From: Streptomyces halstedii
Lineage (GTDB): Bacteria > Actinomycetota > Actinomycetes > Streptomycetales > Streptomycetaceae
Reading direction: 5' to 3'
DNA length: 64,000 bases
Assembly: GCA_000720535.1 (NCBI GenBank)
Contig: JOAZ01000012.1
Span: forward strand, 124,001-188,000
In this document: positions 56,499-64,000 of the stretch, in pieces
How positions within the stretch are numbered: position 1 is the stretch's first letter
Layout: the number at the start of each line of letters is the position of its first letter
The notes under the pieces: generated by a model
Database searches by the model: none
What the model was told of the DNA's origin: nothing
The model's input: only the letters and a program-made list of their open reading frames with translations
Translations under genes and position numbers: made by a program

Positions 56499-57479
56499 TC
56501 ACTCCTGGTTCAGGATTCCCGACTGCGCGATCAGATAGCCGAGTTGGGCCCGGCTGTTGCTGCCGAGCGCCGCGTTCAGTTTGGCCACGTGCGCGCGGCA
56601 GGTGCGGACGTTCATTCCGAGGCGGCGTGCGATCGAGTCGTCCACGTGCCCTTCGACGAGGAGTTGGGCAATCGACCGCTGAACTCCGCTGATGCCGAGG
56701 GGAGTCGGTTGGTACTTCACTTCCTCCAGCAGCGGTGCGGCGCGCGCCCACAGCTGCTCGAATACCTTGACGAGATATTCGACCAGGCCCGAATGGCGGA
56801 GTTCCAGAGCGATTTGGCGGTCGTCCGTGGCGGGAATGAAAGCGACGGTACGGTCGAAGATGATGAGGCGCTCGATGAGTTCTTCGAGTGTGCGGATTTC
56901 CACGTTCTCGTCGGCGATGCGTTCCGCGTACGCGAGCGTGCCGGGGCTGTGCCGCACGGTGTGCTGATAGAGCGTACGGAGGCGTACTCCGCGGTGCACG
57001 ACGGACAGTCCGCGCTCCAGGGCCTCGCTGAGGCGGTCCTCGCTGCGGCCGCCGCCGGGCTGGACGGTGAGGACTTCGGTCCGGCACTCTGCCGTGGCGA
57101 GGTCCAGGGCGGCGTTGATCCGGTTGGCGCCTTCCAGGACGGTGATGGCGTGGGTGGTCGGCGGGTCCTGGGCGCTGATGTCCATGAACGGCTCGAAGGA
57201 CTCCGTGAGCAGCACGGATCGCCGCCGGCGGTCCTGGATCTCCCGTTCGAGCGGGTGCAGGTGTTTGGCCAGCGCCGCGGACGGCGGGACCGGACGGAGC
57301 CATTCCGCGTCGTCCGGATCGGGGTGCAGCAGGGCGAAGTCGATGAGGCACGGGGCCGCCGCCGCCTCGGAGCGGGCGATGCGGCCGGAGCGAAGCGCGC
57401 TGGCGTACAGACGGCCCCCTTCGTCACACAGTTCGGTGATCCCGTGAGGATGTGTCGGCTTTATGTAGCTTGTGGTCAT
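56499..57479 (-). CDS. LuxR-type helix-turn-helix regulator, paralogue 2
   Basis: 326 residues, ATG 57479. Same layout as its neighbour: N-terminal ELCDEGGRLYASALRSGRIA, a central sensor-like domain (TEVLTVQPGGGRSEDRL, IRTLEELIERLIIFDRTVAFIPA), and the C-terminal LuxR HTH (LVEGHVDDSIARRLGMNVRTCRAHVAKLNAALG). The two paralogues are about half identical by eye. It is divergent from the DIAW-repeat operon; a perfect 8-bp-arm palindrome lies 15 bases upstream of its start. It is thus the likely regulator of that operon. No response-regulator receiver domain is present, so the signal would be sensed directly. Confidence 0.88.
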   Translation of the reverse strand: MTTSYIKPTHPHGITELCDEGGRLYASALRSGRIARSEAAAAPCLIDFALLHPDPDDAEWLRPVPPSAALAKHLHPLEREIQDRRRRSVLLTESFEPFMDISAQDPPTTHAITVLEGANRINAALDLATAECRTEVLTVQPGGGRSEDRLSEALERGLSVVHRGVRLRTLYQHTVRHSPGTLAYAERIADENVEIRTLEELIERLIIFDRTVAFIPATDDRQIALELRHSGLVEYLVKVFEQLWARAAPLLEEVKYQPTPLGISGVQRSIAQLLVEGHVDDSIARRLGMNVRTCRAHVAKLNAALGSNSRAQLGYLIAQSGILNQE

Positions 57480-57494
57480 ATCTCCACCCCCCAG

Positions 57495-57514
57495 GTTCCT
57501 GAACATTCAGGAAC
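57495..57514. promoter_or_regulatory. Perfect palindrome between LuxR paralogue 2 and the DIAW operon
   Basis: GTTCCTGA-ACAT-TCAGGAAC, perfect 8-bp arms, in the divergent promoter region. Candidate operator for the adjacent regulators. Confidence 0.7.
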
Positions 57515-57608
57515 ATGATGCATCGACTCGGTGGTGTTCGAGTGCCTGGGTGAGACATCGTCTTTGGTGCGGGGGACGAAGAATCCACAAGTGAGGACGA
57601 AGCCGACT

Positions 57609-58031
57609 ATGTATAAGCGAATGCTTCGCTCGGCGCTTGCCGCCTCGTTCGTTGCAGCCCTGGGCATTGGACTGGCGGGCGGGGGCGACATCGCCTGGGG
57701 CGGGGAGGCCGCAGCGGTACCGGGTGACATCGCCTGGAGTGTCGAGGCCGCACGTGCGCCGGGTGACATCGCCTGGAACGTCCGGGCCGTGTCCGCGCCG
57801 GACGACATCGCTTGGAGCGCCAAGCCCGGTGACATCGCCTGGAGTGCCAAGCCCGGTGACATCGCCTGGGGCGCTCAGTCCGGTGACATCGCTTGGGGCG
57901 CTCAGTCCGGTGACATCGCTTGGGGCGCTCAGTCCGGTGACATCGCTTGGGGCGCTCAGTCCGGCGACATCGCCTGGGGTACCCAGTCCGGTGACATCGC
58001 CTGGTCCACTCCGGCCGGCTCGGTCGCATGA
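57609..58031 (+). CDS. Secreted DIAW-repeat protein (possible multicopy peptide precursor)
   Basis: 140 residues, ATG 57609. A signal peptide (MYKRMLRSALAASFVAALGIG) is followed at once by eleven units beginning GDIAW (once DDIAW): three of 13 residues (for example GDIAWSVEAARAP), then seven of 9 residues (SAKP, GAQS x4, GTQS types), then a last one ending STPAGSVA. Unit starts are 57684, 57723, 57762, 57801, 57828, 57855, 57882, 57909, 57936, 57963 and 57990; units 6-9 differ by almost nothing at DNA level. Nothing but repeats forms the mature protein, so it is either a repetitive wall/surface polymer or a precursor cut into short Trp-containing peptides. The next start overlaps its stop (ATGA). 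Confidence 0.85.
   Translation: MYKRMLRSALAASFVAALGIGLAGGGDIAWGGEAAAVPGDIAWSVEAARAPGDIAWNVRAVSAPDDIAWSAKPGDIAWSAKPGDIAWGAQSGDIAWGAQSGDIAWGAQSGDIAWGAQSGDIAWGTQSGDIAWSTPAGSVA
57684..58016 (+). repeat. Coding tandem repeat: 39-bp and 27-bp units
   Basis: Three 39-bp units, then seven 27-bp units, then a partial unit, all in frame. Units 6-9 share the 27-bp sequence GG(T)GACATCGC(T/C)TGGGGCGCTCAGTCC. Confidence 0.95.
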
Positions 58032-58348
58032 CCACCCCGCCGGACGACCGTACCTTCCGCCGTGAGATGGCGACGGCGTACCGGTCAGGGTGGCACTTCA
58101 TCGATCTGCTCACGGCGCTGACGCGCCAGGGCGATTCGTTGATGGTCACCCTGTTCGGGGAGCCGATCGTCGTCGTGATGGAGGCCGAGGACGACATCCG
58201 CGCCTACCGGTGCCTCCGTCGCCCCCGAGGCGCCCCGCAACCGGTCCGCTGTGCCGTGAGGTACGGCATGATCTTCGTCAATCTCGATCAGCGCGACCAC
58301 GAGCTGTTCGAACAAGAAGCCATTTCCGCCACCCCCCGCAGCGCCTGA
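58028..58348 (+). CDS. Hypothetical partner of the DIAW-repeat protein
   Basis: 106 residues, cytosolic, ATG 58028 overlapping the stop of the repeat protein gene by 4 bases (ATGA), so it is translationally coupled. It has a helix (FRREMATAYRSGWHFIDLLTALTRQG), then beta strands (SLMVTLFGEPIVVVMEAEDD, and VRYGMIFVNLDQRDHELFEQ). No cysteine pair, metal motif or membrane segment is visible and I recognise no family. Its strict coupling suggests it handles the repeat protein (processing, chaperoning or immunity), but nothing in its sequence decides between these. Confidence 0.72.
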   Translation: MTTPPDDRTFRREMATAYRSGWHFIDLLTALTRQGDSLMVTLFGEPIVVVMEAEDDIRAYRCLRRPRGAPQPVRCAVRYGMIFVNLDQRDHELFEQEAISATPRSA

Positions 58349-58390
58349 ACGATTCCCCCGTCGTTCCATGTCGTTCAGGCGCTTCCCCCA

Positions 58391-58433
58391 CACAACGGCG
58401 CCATCGTGACCTGAACACGATGGCGCCGTTGTG
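58391..58433. terminator. Bidirectional terminator after the DIAW operon
   Basis: 18-bp perfect arms (CACAACGGCGCCATCGTG and complement) with a 7-base loop, between convergent genes. Confidence 0.92.
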
Positions 58434-58448
58434 CTGCCCCGGGGCGGT

Positions 58449-58850
58449 TCAGCCCCTGCCGAGCGCCCGGTCCACGGCGATCTCGATGACCACCCGGTGC
58501 GGGTTGTGCGCCGGAGTGCGTTCGTACCGCACCGCGTAGCGCCGTACCGCGTCCTCGACCTGCTCGGGCTCCGTACGGATCACCGCGCGCCCCTCCAGGG
58601 TCGCCCAGCGACGGCCCTGCGTCTGGCAGACCGCGACCCGTGCCCCTTCCGGGCCGGCCGCCAGGACATGGGCCACCTTCCTGCTCTTCCCGCTCGTGAT
58701 GACCCGCGCCGTCCTGGTGTCCGGGTCGTACGTCACGCCGACCGGCACCACGTGCGGGGTCCCGTCCGGGCGGAGCGTGGTCAGGGTGCACACATGGCGC
58801 TCCCGCCAGAAGGCGAGGTAGTCGGTTCCGGGGTTGCGTACGTCAGGCAT
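58449..58850 (-). CDS. Pyridoxamine 5'-phosphate oxidase-family protein (split-barrel flavin/F420 type)
   Basis: 133 residues. The N-terminal FWRERHVCTLTTLRPDGTPHVVPVGVTY and RVITSGKSRKVAHVLAA blocks are those of small split-barrel proteins (TIGR03618/F420-dependent group); C-terminal RRYAVRYERTP. These bind FMN or coenzyme F420 and reduce small molecules; streptomycetes make F420, so that cofactor is likely. Start ATG 58850. It is divergent from clpB, with 143 bases between the start codons, which hold the clpB HAIR box. Confidence 0.88.
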   Translation of the reverse strand: MPDVRNPGTDYLAFWRERHVCTLTTLRPDGTPHVVPVGVTYDPDTRTARVITSGKSRKVAHVLAAGPEGARVAVCQTQGRRWATLEGRAVIRTEPEQVEDAVRRYAVRYERTPAHNPHRVVIEIAVDRALGRG

Positions 58851-58904
58851 GGGGTCAGCCTAGAGAGAGGGCCTCCGACGGACGCGGGGTGGCGGCGTTT
58901 CAAG

Positions 58905-58925
58905 CTTGAGTGGACTAGACTCAAC
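58905..58925. promoter_or_regulatory. HAIR element upstream of clpB
   Basis: CTTGAGT-N7-ACTCAAC, one base from the exact HspR consensus, 69 bases before the clpB start. Confidence 0.93.
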
Positions 58926-58993
58926 TTTGTACCCGTTGACCGAGTCACAGTTCTCCGGAGCACCCGTTCCCGTACAAGGAGGAGACAGCGCCC

Positions 58994-61639
58994 GTGGACG
59001 CCGAGCTGACCAACAAGAGCAGGGACGCCCTCAACGCGGCCACCAGCAGGGCCGTCAAGGACGGACACCCCGACCTGACCTCCGGCCACCTGCTGCTGGC
59101 GCTGCTCGCGGGCGAGGACAACGCGAACGTCACCGACCTGCTGGCCGCCGTCGAGGCCGACCAGGTGGCCGTACGCGAGGAGACGGAGCGTTTCCTCGGC
59201 TCGCTGCCCAGCGTCACCGGGTCGACCGTCGGCCCGCCGCAGCCCAGCCGCGACCTGCTCGCCGTCCTCGCCGACGCGGACCAGCGGGCGAAGGAGCTGG
59301 GTGACGACTACCTCTCCACCGAGCACCTGCTGATCGCCGTCGCGGCGCGGGGCGGCCGCGCCGGTGAGATCCTCCAGGCACAGGGAGCCAGTGCCGAGAA
59401 GCTGCTGGACGCGTTCGAGAAGAGCAGGGGAGGGCGCCGGGTGACCACTCCCGACCCCGAGGGGCAGTACAAGGCCCTGGAGAAGTTCGGCACCGACTTC
59501 ACCGCCGCCGCCCGCGAGGGCAAGCTCGACCCGGTCATCGGCCGGGACCAGGAGATCCGCCGCGTGGTGCAGGTGCTCTCCCGCCGTACGAAGAACAACC
59601 CCGTGCTCATCGGTGAGCCCGGCGTCGGCAAGACCGCCGTGGTGGAAGGGCTCGCCCAGCGCATCGTCAAGGGCGACGTGCCGGAGTCCCTGCGCAACAA
59701 GCGGCTCGTCTCGCTGGACCTCGGCGCGATGGTCGCGGGCGCCAAGTACCGCGGCGAGTTCGAGGAGCGGCTCAAGACCGTCCTCTCCGAGATCAAGGAG
59801 AGCGACGGCCAGATCATCACCTTCATCGACGAGCTGCACACCGTGGTCGGCGCGGGCGCCGGCGGCGACTCCGCGATGGACGCGGGCAACATGCTCAAGC
59901 CGATGCTCGCCCGCGGTGAGCTGCGCATGGTCGGCGCCACCACGCTGGACGAGTACCGCGAGCGCATCGAGAAGGACCCGGCCCTGGAACGCCGCTTCCA
60001 GCAGGTCCTGGTCGCCGAGCCGTCCGTCGAGGACACCATCGCGATCCTGCGCGGACTCAAGGGCCGCTACGAGGCCCACCACAAGGTCCAGATCGCGGAC
60101 TCCGCGCTGGTGGCCGCGGCGACGCTCTCCGACCGCTACATCACCTCGCGCTTCCTCCCCGACAAGGCCATCGACCTGGTCGACGAGGCGGCGTCCCGGC
60201 TCCGCATGGAGATCGACTCCTCCCCGCTGGAGATCGACGAGCTCCAGCGTGCCGTGGACCGGCTGCACATGGAGGAGCTGGCCCTCAAGAACGAGACCGA
60301 CGAAGGGTCCAAGCAGCGCCTGGAGAAGATCCGCCGCGACCTCGCCGACAAGGAGGAGGAGCTGCGCGGCCTCACCGCCCGCTGGGAGAAGGAGAAGCAG
60401 GGCCTCAACCGGGTCGGGGAGCTGAAGGAGCGCCTCGACGACCTGCGCGGCCAGGCCGAACGCGCCCAGCGCGACGGGGACTTCGACACCGCCTCCAAGC
60501 TGCTGTACGGGGAGATCCCCGGGCTGGAACGGGAGCTGGCCGAGGCCGACGAGGCCGAGCAGGAGGCGGCCAGGGACACCATGGTCAAGGACGAGGTCGG
60601 TCCGGACGACATCGCGGACGTCGTGGGCGCGTGGACCGGGATCCCCGCTGGGCGGCTCCTGGAGGGCGAGACGCAGAAGCTGCTGCGGATGGAGGCGGAG
60701 CTGGGCCGGCGTCTGATCGGCCAGACCGAGGCCGTGCGGGCCGTGTCCGACGCCGTGCGGCGCACCCGGGCCGGGATCGCCGACCCGGACCGGCCGACCG
60801 GTTCGTTCCTCTTCCTCGGCCCCACCGGGGTCGGCAAGACCGAGCTGGCCAAGGCGCTGGCGGACTTCCTGTTCGACGACGAGCGGGCCATGATCCGCAT
60901 CGACATGAGCGAATACGGCGAGAAGCACAGCGTCGCCCGCCTCGTCGGCGCCCCGCCCGGATACGTCGGCTACGAGGAGGGCGGCCAGCTCACGGAGGCG
61001 GTCCGCCGCCGCCCGTACAGCGTCGTCCTGCTGGACGAGGTGGAGAAGGCCCACCCCGAGGTCTTCGACATCCTGCTCCAGGTGCTCGACGACGGGCGGC
61101 TCACCGACGGGCAGGGGCGGACGGTGGACTTCCGCAACACCATCCTGGTGCTCACGTCGAACCTCGGCAGCCAGTTCCTGGTGGACCCGCTGACGGAGCC
61201 CGAAGTGAAGAAGGAGCGGGTGCTGGAGGTCGTCCGGGCCTCGTTCAAGCCGGAGTTCCTCAACCGGCTCGACGACCTGGTCGTCTTCTCGGCCCTGTCC
61301 GGTGACGAGCTGGCCCACATCGCGGGCCTCCAGGTGGACCGCCTCGCCGACCGCCTGGCCGACCGGCGGATCAGCCTCGACGTCACACCGGAGGCGCTGG
61401 CCTGGCTGGCGGAGGAGGGCAACGACCCGGCGTACGGCGCCCGGCCGCTGCGCCGTCTCATCCAGACCGCGATCGGGGACCGGCTCGCCAGGGAGATCCT
61501 CGCGGGCGAGATCAAGGACGGCGACACGGTGCGGGTGGACCGCGCCGGGGACGGCCTGATCGTGGGGTCGGCGTCGGCGTCGGCGTCGGCAGCGTCAGAG
61601 TCGGCGGCCTCGTCCGGCTCCGGGGCGAAGACGCTGTAG
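58994..61639 (+). CDS. clpB: ATP-dependent disaggregase ClpB
   Basis: 881 residues. N-terminal double Clp-N repeat (about 1-145), first AAA+ domain with [13 protein letters not shown] (Walker A) and [14 protein letters not shown], the coiled-coil M domain (about 405-530, helical [19 protein letters not shown] region), second AAA+ domain with [14 protein letters not shown], ClpB C-terminal domain ending in a Ser/Ala tail. It rescues aggregated proteins with DnaK. Start GTG 58994 after AAGGAGGAGAC. Controlled by HspR through the upstream HAIR box, together with the DnaK operon 6 kb away. Confidence 0.98.
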   Translation: MDAELTNKSRDALNAATSRAVKDGHPDLTSGHLLLALLAGEDNANVTDLLAAVEADQVAVREETERFLGSLPSVTGSTVGPPQPSRDLLAVLADADQRAKELGDDYLSTEHLLIAVAARGGRAGEILQAQGASAEKLLDAFEKSRGGRRVTTPDPEGQYKALEKFGTDFTAAAREGKLDPVIGRDQEIRRVVQVLSRRTKNNPVLIGEPGVGKTAVVEGLAQRIVKGDVPESLRNKRLVSLDLGAMVAGAKYRGEFEERLKTVLSEIKESDGQIITFIDELHTVVGAGAGGDSAMDAGNMLKPMLARGELRMVGATTLDEYRERIEKDPALERRFQQVLVAEPSVEDTIAILRGLKGRYEAHHKVQIADSALVAAATLSDRYITSRFLPDKAIDLVDEAASRLRMEIDSSPLEIDELQRAVDRLHMEELALKNETDEGSKQRLEKIRRDLADKEEELRGLTARWEKEKQGLNRVGELKERLDDLRGQAERAQRDGDFDTASKLLYGEIPGLERELAEADEAEQEAARDTMVKDEVGPDDIADVVGAWTGIPAGRLLEGETQKLLRMEAELGRRLIGQTEAVRAVSDAVRRTRAGIADPDRPTGSFLFLGPTGVGKTELAKALADFLFDDERAMIRIDMSEYGEKHSVARLVGAPPGYVGYEEGGQLTEAVRRRPYSVVLLDEVEKAHPEVFDILLQVLDDGRLTDGQGRTVDFRNTILVLTSNLGSQFLVDPLTEPEVKKERVLEVVRASFKPEFLNRLDDLVVFSALSGDELAHIAGLQVDRLADRLADRRISLDVTPEALAWLAEEGNDPAYGARPLRRLIQTAIGDRLAREILAGEIKDGDTVRVDRAGDGLIVGSASASASAASESAASSGSGAKTL

Positions 61640-62084
61640 CCCGTCGGCGGACCGTGCGTCCGCCGTGCTGTCCCCGGCCCGGACGTCGGACGTCCCGGCC
61701 GGGGACAGCTGTGTGTACGGCGGGGGAGGGCGTCCTGGGGCGGGGGCGGACGGCGGGAAGTGCGGCGCGGTGGCCGGACCCGCCCGCCGGGGCGCCGGGG
61801 GCGCGCGGCCGGGGCGCGTGAAGCGTGCATCTGACACCGATGTCCGGCGGTCCGGCCGGGGGAGCGCCCGCGAAATCGCGCCGAAAATCTCCATTGTGTG
61901 GCTGAATGCCTGGTGCTCCGGCGGCGATTTGTATCGCAGCCATACATACCCGTGCCCACGCATTCAAGGGTGCCGACTCTCCTCGGACCGGCCGAATTCC
62001 GTTCAATACCGGGACACTCCGGGCCCCCTTTCCGGAGATGTCCCGAGGGTTTAGGGCTAATTAGCCAGCCGGTAGGCTGCGCGC
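61640..62084. other. 445-bp region, clpB terminator then AT-richer promoter region
   Basis: The strong hairpin at 61667-61709 is listed separately. From about 61860 GC content falls and short AT-rich words appear (AAAATCTCCATTGTGTGG, TTTGTATCGCAGCC), probably the MFS gene promoter region. No gene is supported. Confidence 0.45.
61667..61709 (+). terminator. clpB terminator
   Basis: 20-bp arms with one mismatch (GCTGTCCCCGGCC start and complement) and a 3-base loop, 28 bases after the clpB stop. Confidence 0.88.
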
Positions 62085-63350
62085 ATGACGGAACGGAAAC
62101 CTGATGAGATAAGTCCCGACTCGGAAGATTGCAAAAGAGACAATCTCATTCGCCTCGGTGAATTCCGTACCTTGTGGACGGCATATGCCCAGTCGGTCCT
62201 CGGTGACCAGCTGGCCCGCGTGGCACTGTCGCTGCTGGTCTTCGAACGCACCGAGTCGGCGGGCTGGACCGCGGCGACCTATGCCCTGACGACCCTGCCC
62301 GCCCTCCTGTCCGGGGTCCTGCTGTCCGGACTCGCGGACCGGTTCCCCCGGCGCACGGTCATGGTCGGATGCGATCTGGTGCGTGCCGTCATCGTCGGCC
62401 TGATGGCCCTGCCCGGGACGCCCCTTCCGCTGCTCGCCGGTCTCCTGGTGCTCGCGCAGCTCGCCGAGGCGCCCTTCGGCGCCGCCCAGGGCGCCCTGCT
62501 GCCCAGTGTGCTCGGCGCGCACCGCTACGAGCGGGGCCAGCGGGTCATGCTGATCACCCATCAGGCCGGGCAGCTGGTCGGCTTCGCCGGTGGCGGTGTG
62601 CTGGTCGTGTGGCTGGGCAGCCATGTCTCCCTGGGACTGAACGCGGTGACGTTCCTGCTCTCCGCGACGCTCATCCGGTTCGGTGTGAAGGCGCGGCCCG
62701 TCGAGGGCACGGCCACCGGACAGAAGCGGGTGCACCTCCAGGTCCGCAGCGCGGTCGCGCTGATCTGGTCGGACCCGAGACTGCGGTCGCTGGTCGCCCT
62801 GGGCTGGCTGGCCGGCTTCATCGTGCTGCCGGAGGGCTTGGCGGCCCCCTTCGCCGAGGAGGCCGGCGGCGGCGGGGCCTCCGTCGGACTGCTGCTGGCC
62901 GCGCACCCGGCGGGCATGGTGGTGGGCGCCGCCCTGCTGGGCAGGGTGGGCGTCGGGGACGACCGGCGGCGCAGGCTGCTGGGGCCGCTGGCGATCGGCG
63001 CGAACCTGCCGCTGGTTTTCTACTGGGCGGGCCCCGGCGTCGGGGCGGCGGTGCTGCTGCTGATGCTGTCGGGCGTGTGCTCGGCGTACCAGATCACCGC
63101 CGGAGCCACGTTCGTCCTCCTCACGCCCGTGGACCAGCGCGGACAGGCGCTGGGGCTGGCGAGATCGGGGCTGATCGCCATGCAGGGCATCGGGGTCGCC
63201 TCGGGCGGCGTGATCACGGAGCTCTCCGGGTCGTCGGCGGCCACCATCGCCGGGGCCGGCCTGCTGGGTACGCTCTGCGCGGTCCTGGTCGCGGTCGGCT
63301 GGGCGCGGGCCCGCGACACCGGCACGGGGACGATTCCCCTGAGGGCGTAG
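62085..63350 (+). CDS. Major facilitator superfamily transporter
   Basis: 421 residues with about 12 hydrophobic segments. The MFS motif A loop GLADRFPRRTVMVGCDLVRA is between segments 2 and 3, as is usual. The first 30 residues are polar (MTERKPDEISPDSEDCKRDN). This is the drug-efflux-like (MFS_3/DHA3-type) group; substrate unknown. The start is ATG 62085; the N-terminal coding part is less GC-rich than the rest. It stands alone, after the clpB terminator, and 71 bases ahead of the YbjN-type gene. Confidence 0.9.
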   Translation: MTERKPDEISPDSEDCKRDNLIRLGEFRTLWTAYAQSVLGDQLARVALSLLVFERTESAGWTAATYALTTLPALLSGVLLSGLADRFPRRTVMVGCDLVRAVIVGLMALPGTPLPLLAGLLVLAQLAEAPFGAAQGALLPSVLGAHRYERGQRVMLITHQAGQLVGFAGGGVLVVWLGSHVSLGLNAVTFLLSATLIRFGVKARPVEGTATGQKRVHLQVRSAVALIWSDPRLRSLVALGWLAGFIVLPEGLAAPFAEEAGGGGASVGLLLAAHPAGMVVGAALLGRVGVGDDRRRRLLGPLAIGANLPLVFYWAGPGVGAAVLLLMLSGVCSAYQITAGATFVLLTPVDQRGQALGLARSGLIAMQGIGVASGGVITELSGSSAATIAGAGLLGTLCAVLVAVGWARARDTGTGTIPLRA

Positions 63351-63421
63351 GACTGCCGACCGCCGATCGCGGCTAGGGTCGGGAGCAGGAAACCACGAGC
63401 GATTTACAGGAGTACCCAGCG

Positions 63422-63982
63422 ATGTCTATCGACCCGTCCTCGATCCCCAGCTTCGGGGGCCAGCCCGAGCCGCAGCCGACGGCACCCGAGGGCCCCGTCG
63501 TCCCGGACCAGGACCTCGTCAAGCAGCTTCTTGAGCAGATGGAGCTGAAGTACGTCGTCGATGACGAGGGCGACCTCGCCGCGCCGTGGGAGGAGTTCCG
63601 CACGTACTTCATGTTCCGCGGCGAGGCGGAGCAGCAGGTCTTTTCGGTCCGTACGTTCTACGACCGCCCGCACGCCGCGGACCAGCGCGCCGTCCTGCTG
63701 GACGCGATCGACGACTGGAACCGCCGCACCCTGTGGCCCAAGGTCTACACGCACTCCCACGAGGGCGAGGAGGGCGCTGCCGCCTCCGTCCGCCTGATCG
63801 GTGAGGCGCAGATGCTCATCGGCACCGGCGTCAGCCTGGAGCACTTCGTCTCCTCGACGGTCAGCTGGGTCCGCGCCTCGATCGAGTTCGACAAGTGGCT
63901 CGTGGAGCGCCTGGGCCTGGAGCCCGCGGAGAAGAAGGCCGAGACCGGCGACGCGGGCACGGAGCAGACCCCGGAGGGCTGA
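63422..63982 (+). CDS. YbjN domain-containing protein
   Basis: 186 residues. A Pro-rich N-terminus (1-30) precedes a YbjN domain: LVKQLLEQMELKYVVDDEGD, FRTYFMFRGEAEQQVFSVRTFYDRP, LLDAIDDWNRRTLWPKVYTH and MLIGTGVSLEHFVSSTVSWV. The fold is tetrameric or dimeric and related to type III secretion chaperones; YbjN proteins are thought to help protein stability or signalling. The start is ATG 63422 after TACAGGAGTACCC. The stop is at 63982, so the gene is complete, with only 28 bases of the window beyond it. Confidence 0.92.
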   Translation: MSIDPSSIPSFGGQPEPQPTAPEGPVVPDQDLVKQLLEQMELKYVVDDEGDLAAPWEEFRTYFMFRGEAEQQVFSVRTFYDRPHAADQRAVLLDAIDDWNRRTLWPKVYTHSHEGEEGAAASVRLIGEAQMLIGTGVSLEHFVSSTVSWVRASIEFDKWLVERLGLEPAEKKAETGDAGTEQTPEG

Positions 63983-64000
63983 TCCGGCACCGCGGCGCGA

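Noticed and set aside
57684-58016. CRISPR array
   Set aside because: The regular 27-bp repeats are in-frame coding repeats after a signal peptide; there are no unique spacers and no cas genes.
58781-61318. A minus-strand open frame of about 845 codons opposite clpB
   Set aside because: Antisense shadow of a certain gene; composition fits the reverse complement of clpB.

Overview
The window is a high-GC chromosomal segment of a Streptomyces species. The evidence is overall GC above 70% with strongly GC-biased third codon positions, a gamma-butyrolactone (AfsA/ScbR-type) locus, the dnaK-grpE-dnaJ-hspR operon plus clpB under HAIR boxes, many short perfect-hairpin terminators, and frequent GTG starts and 4-bp start/stop overlaps. 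Most of it is core chromosome, interrupted near the middle by a compound genomic island at a tRNA-Gly gene.

1-16 kb: a cut-off DEAD-box helicase; a quinone oxidoreductase; a gamma-butyrolactone signalling locus (AfsA-type synthase, short-chain reductase, two TetR-type receptors) with two operator-like dyads; a secreted peptidoglycan amidase and an Rpf-like protein; a glycoside hydrolase 65 gene preceded by an internally deleted remnant of its usual phosphoglucomutase partner; a sortase; an ABC-F ATPase; a MerR-type regulator; and a second, intact DEAD-box helicase followed by a cold-shock gene.

16-30 kb: a membrane protein/winged-helix regulator pair; a cellulose-type LPMO (AA10-CBM2) with a perfect CebR operator at its promoter; small conserved or hypothetical genes; an AT-richer stretch; a 198-bp MITE-like element; a polysaccharide deacetylase; an NmrA-like oxidoreductase behind a MerR-type promoter; hydrolases; a PIG-L deacetylase; and an R61-like serine hydrolase.

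30-44.7 kb: accessory region. The intact tRNA-Gly(CCC) gene (44604-44677, minus) has its 3' part and downstream terminator repeated at 43296-43382 and 32094-32182, with a decayed trace at 30321-30349. This marks stacked or decayed integrations, yet no integrase remains. Cargo includes a large low-GC HEPN-STAND NTPase gene (candidate anti-phage protein), a SIR2-like protein, a MazG-like protein with a UDP-glucose-type dehydrogenase, an XRE-TPR regulator, and several toxin-antitoxin loci whose toxins appear frameshifted.

44.7-64 kb: core chromosome resumes: dcd, a phosphoribosyltransferase, a Yip1-type membrane protein, a large Fe-S membrane oxidoreductase (EtfD-like), a sugar transferase, the DnaK operon, then an unusual locus. 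That locus has two paralogous LuxR-type regulators, one with no ordinary start codon, next to a divergent two-gene unit: a secreted protein made almost entirely of eleven 'DIAW' repeats and a translationally coupled 106-residue protein. I find this locus the best candidate for an undescribed system, because its architecture resembles a multicopy peptide precursor beside candidate sensors. clpB, an MFS transporter and a YbjN-domain protein close the window.
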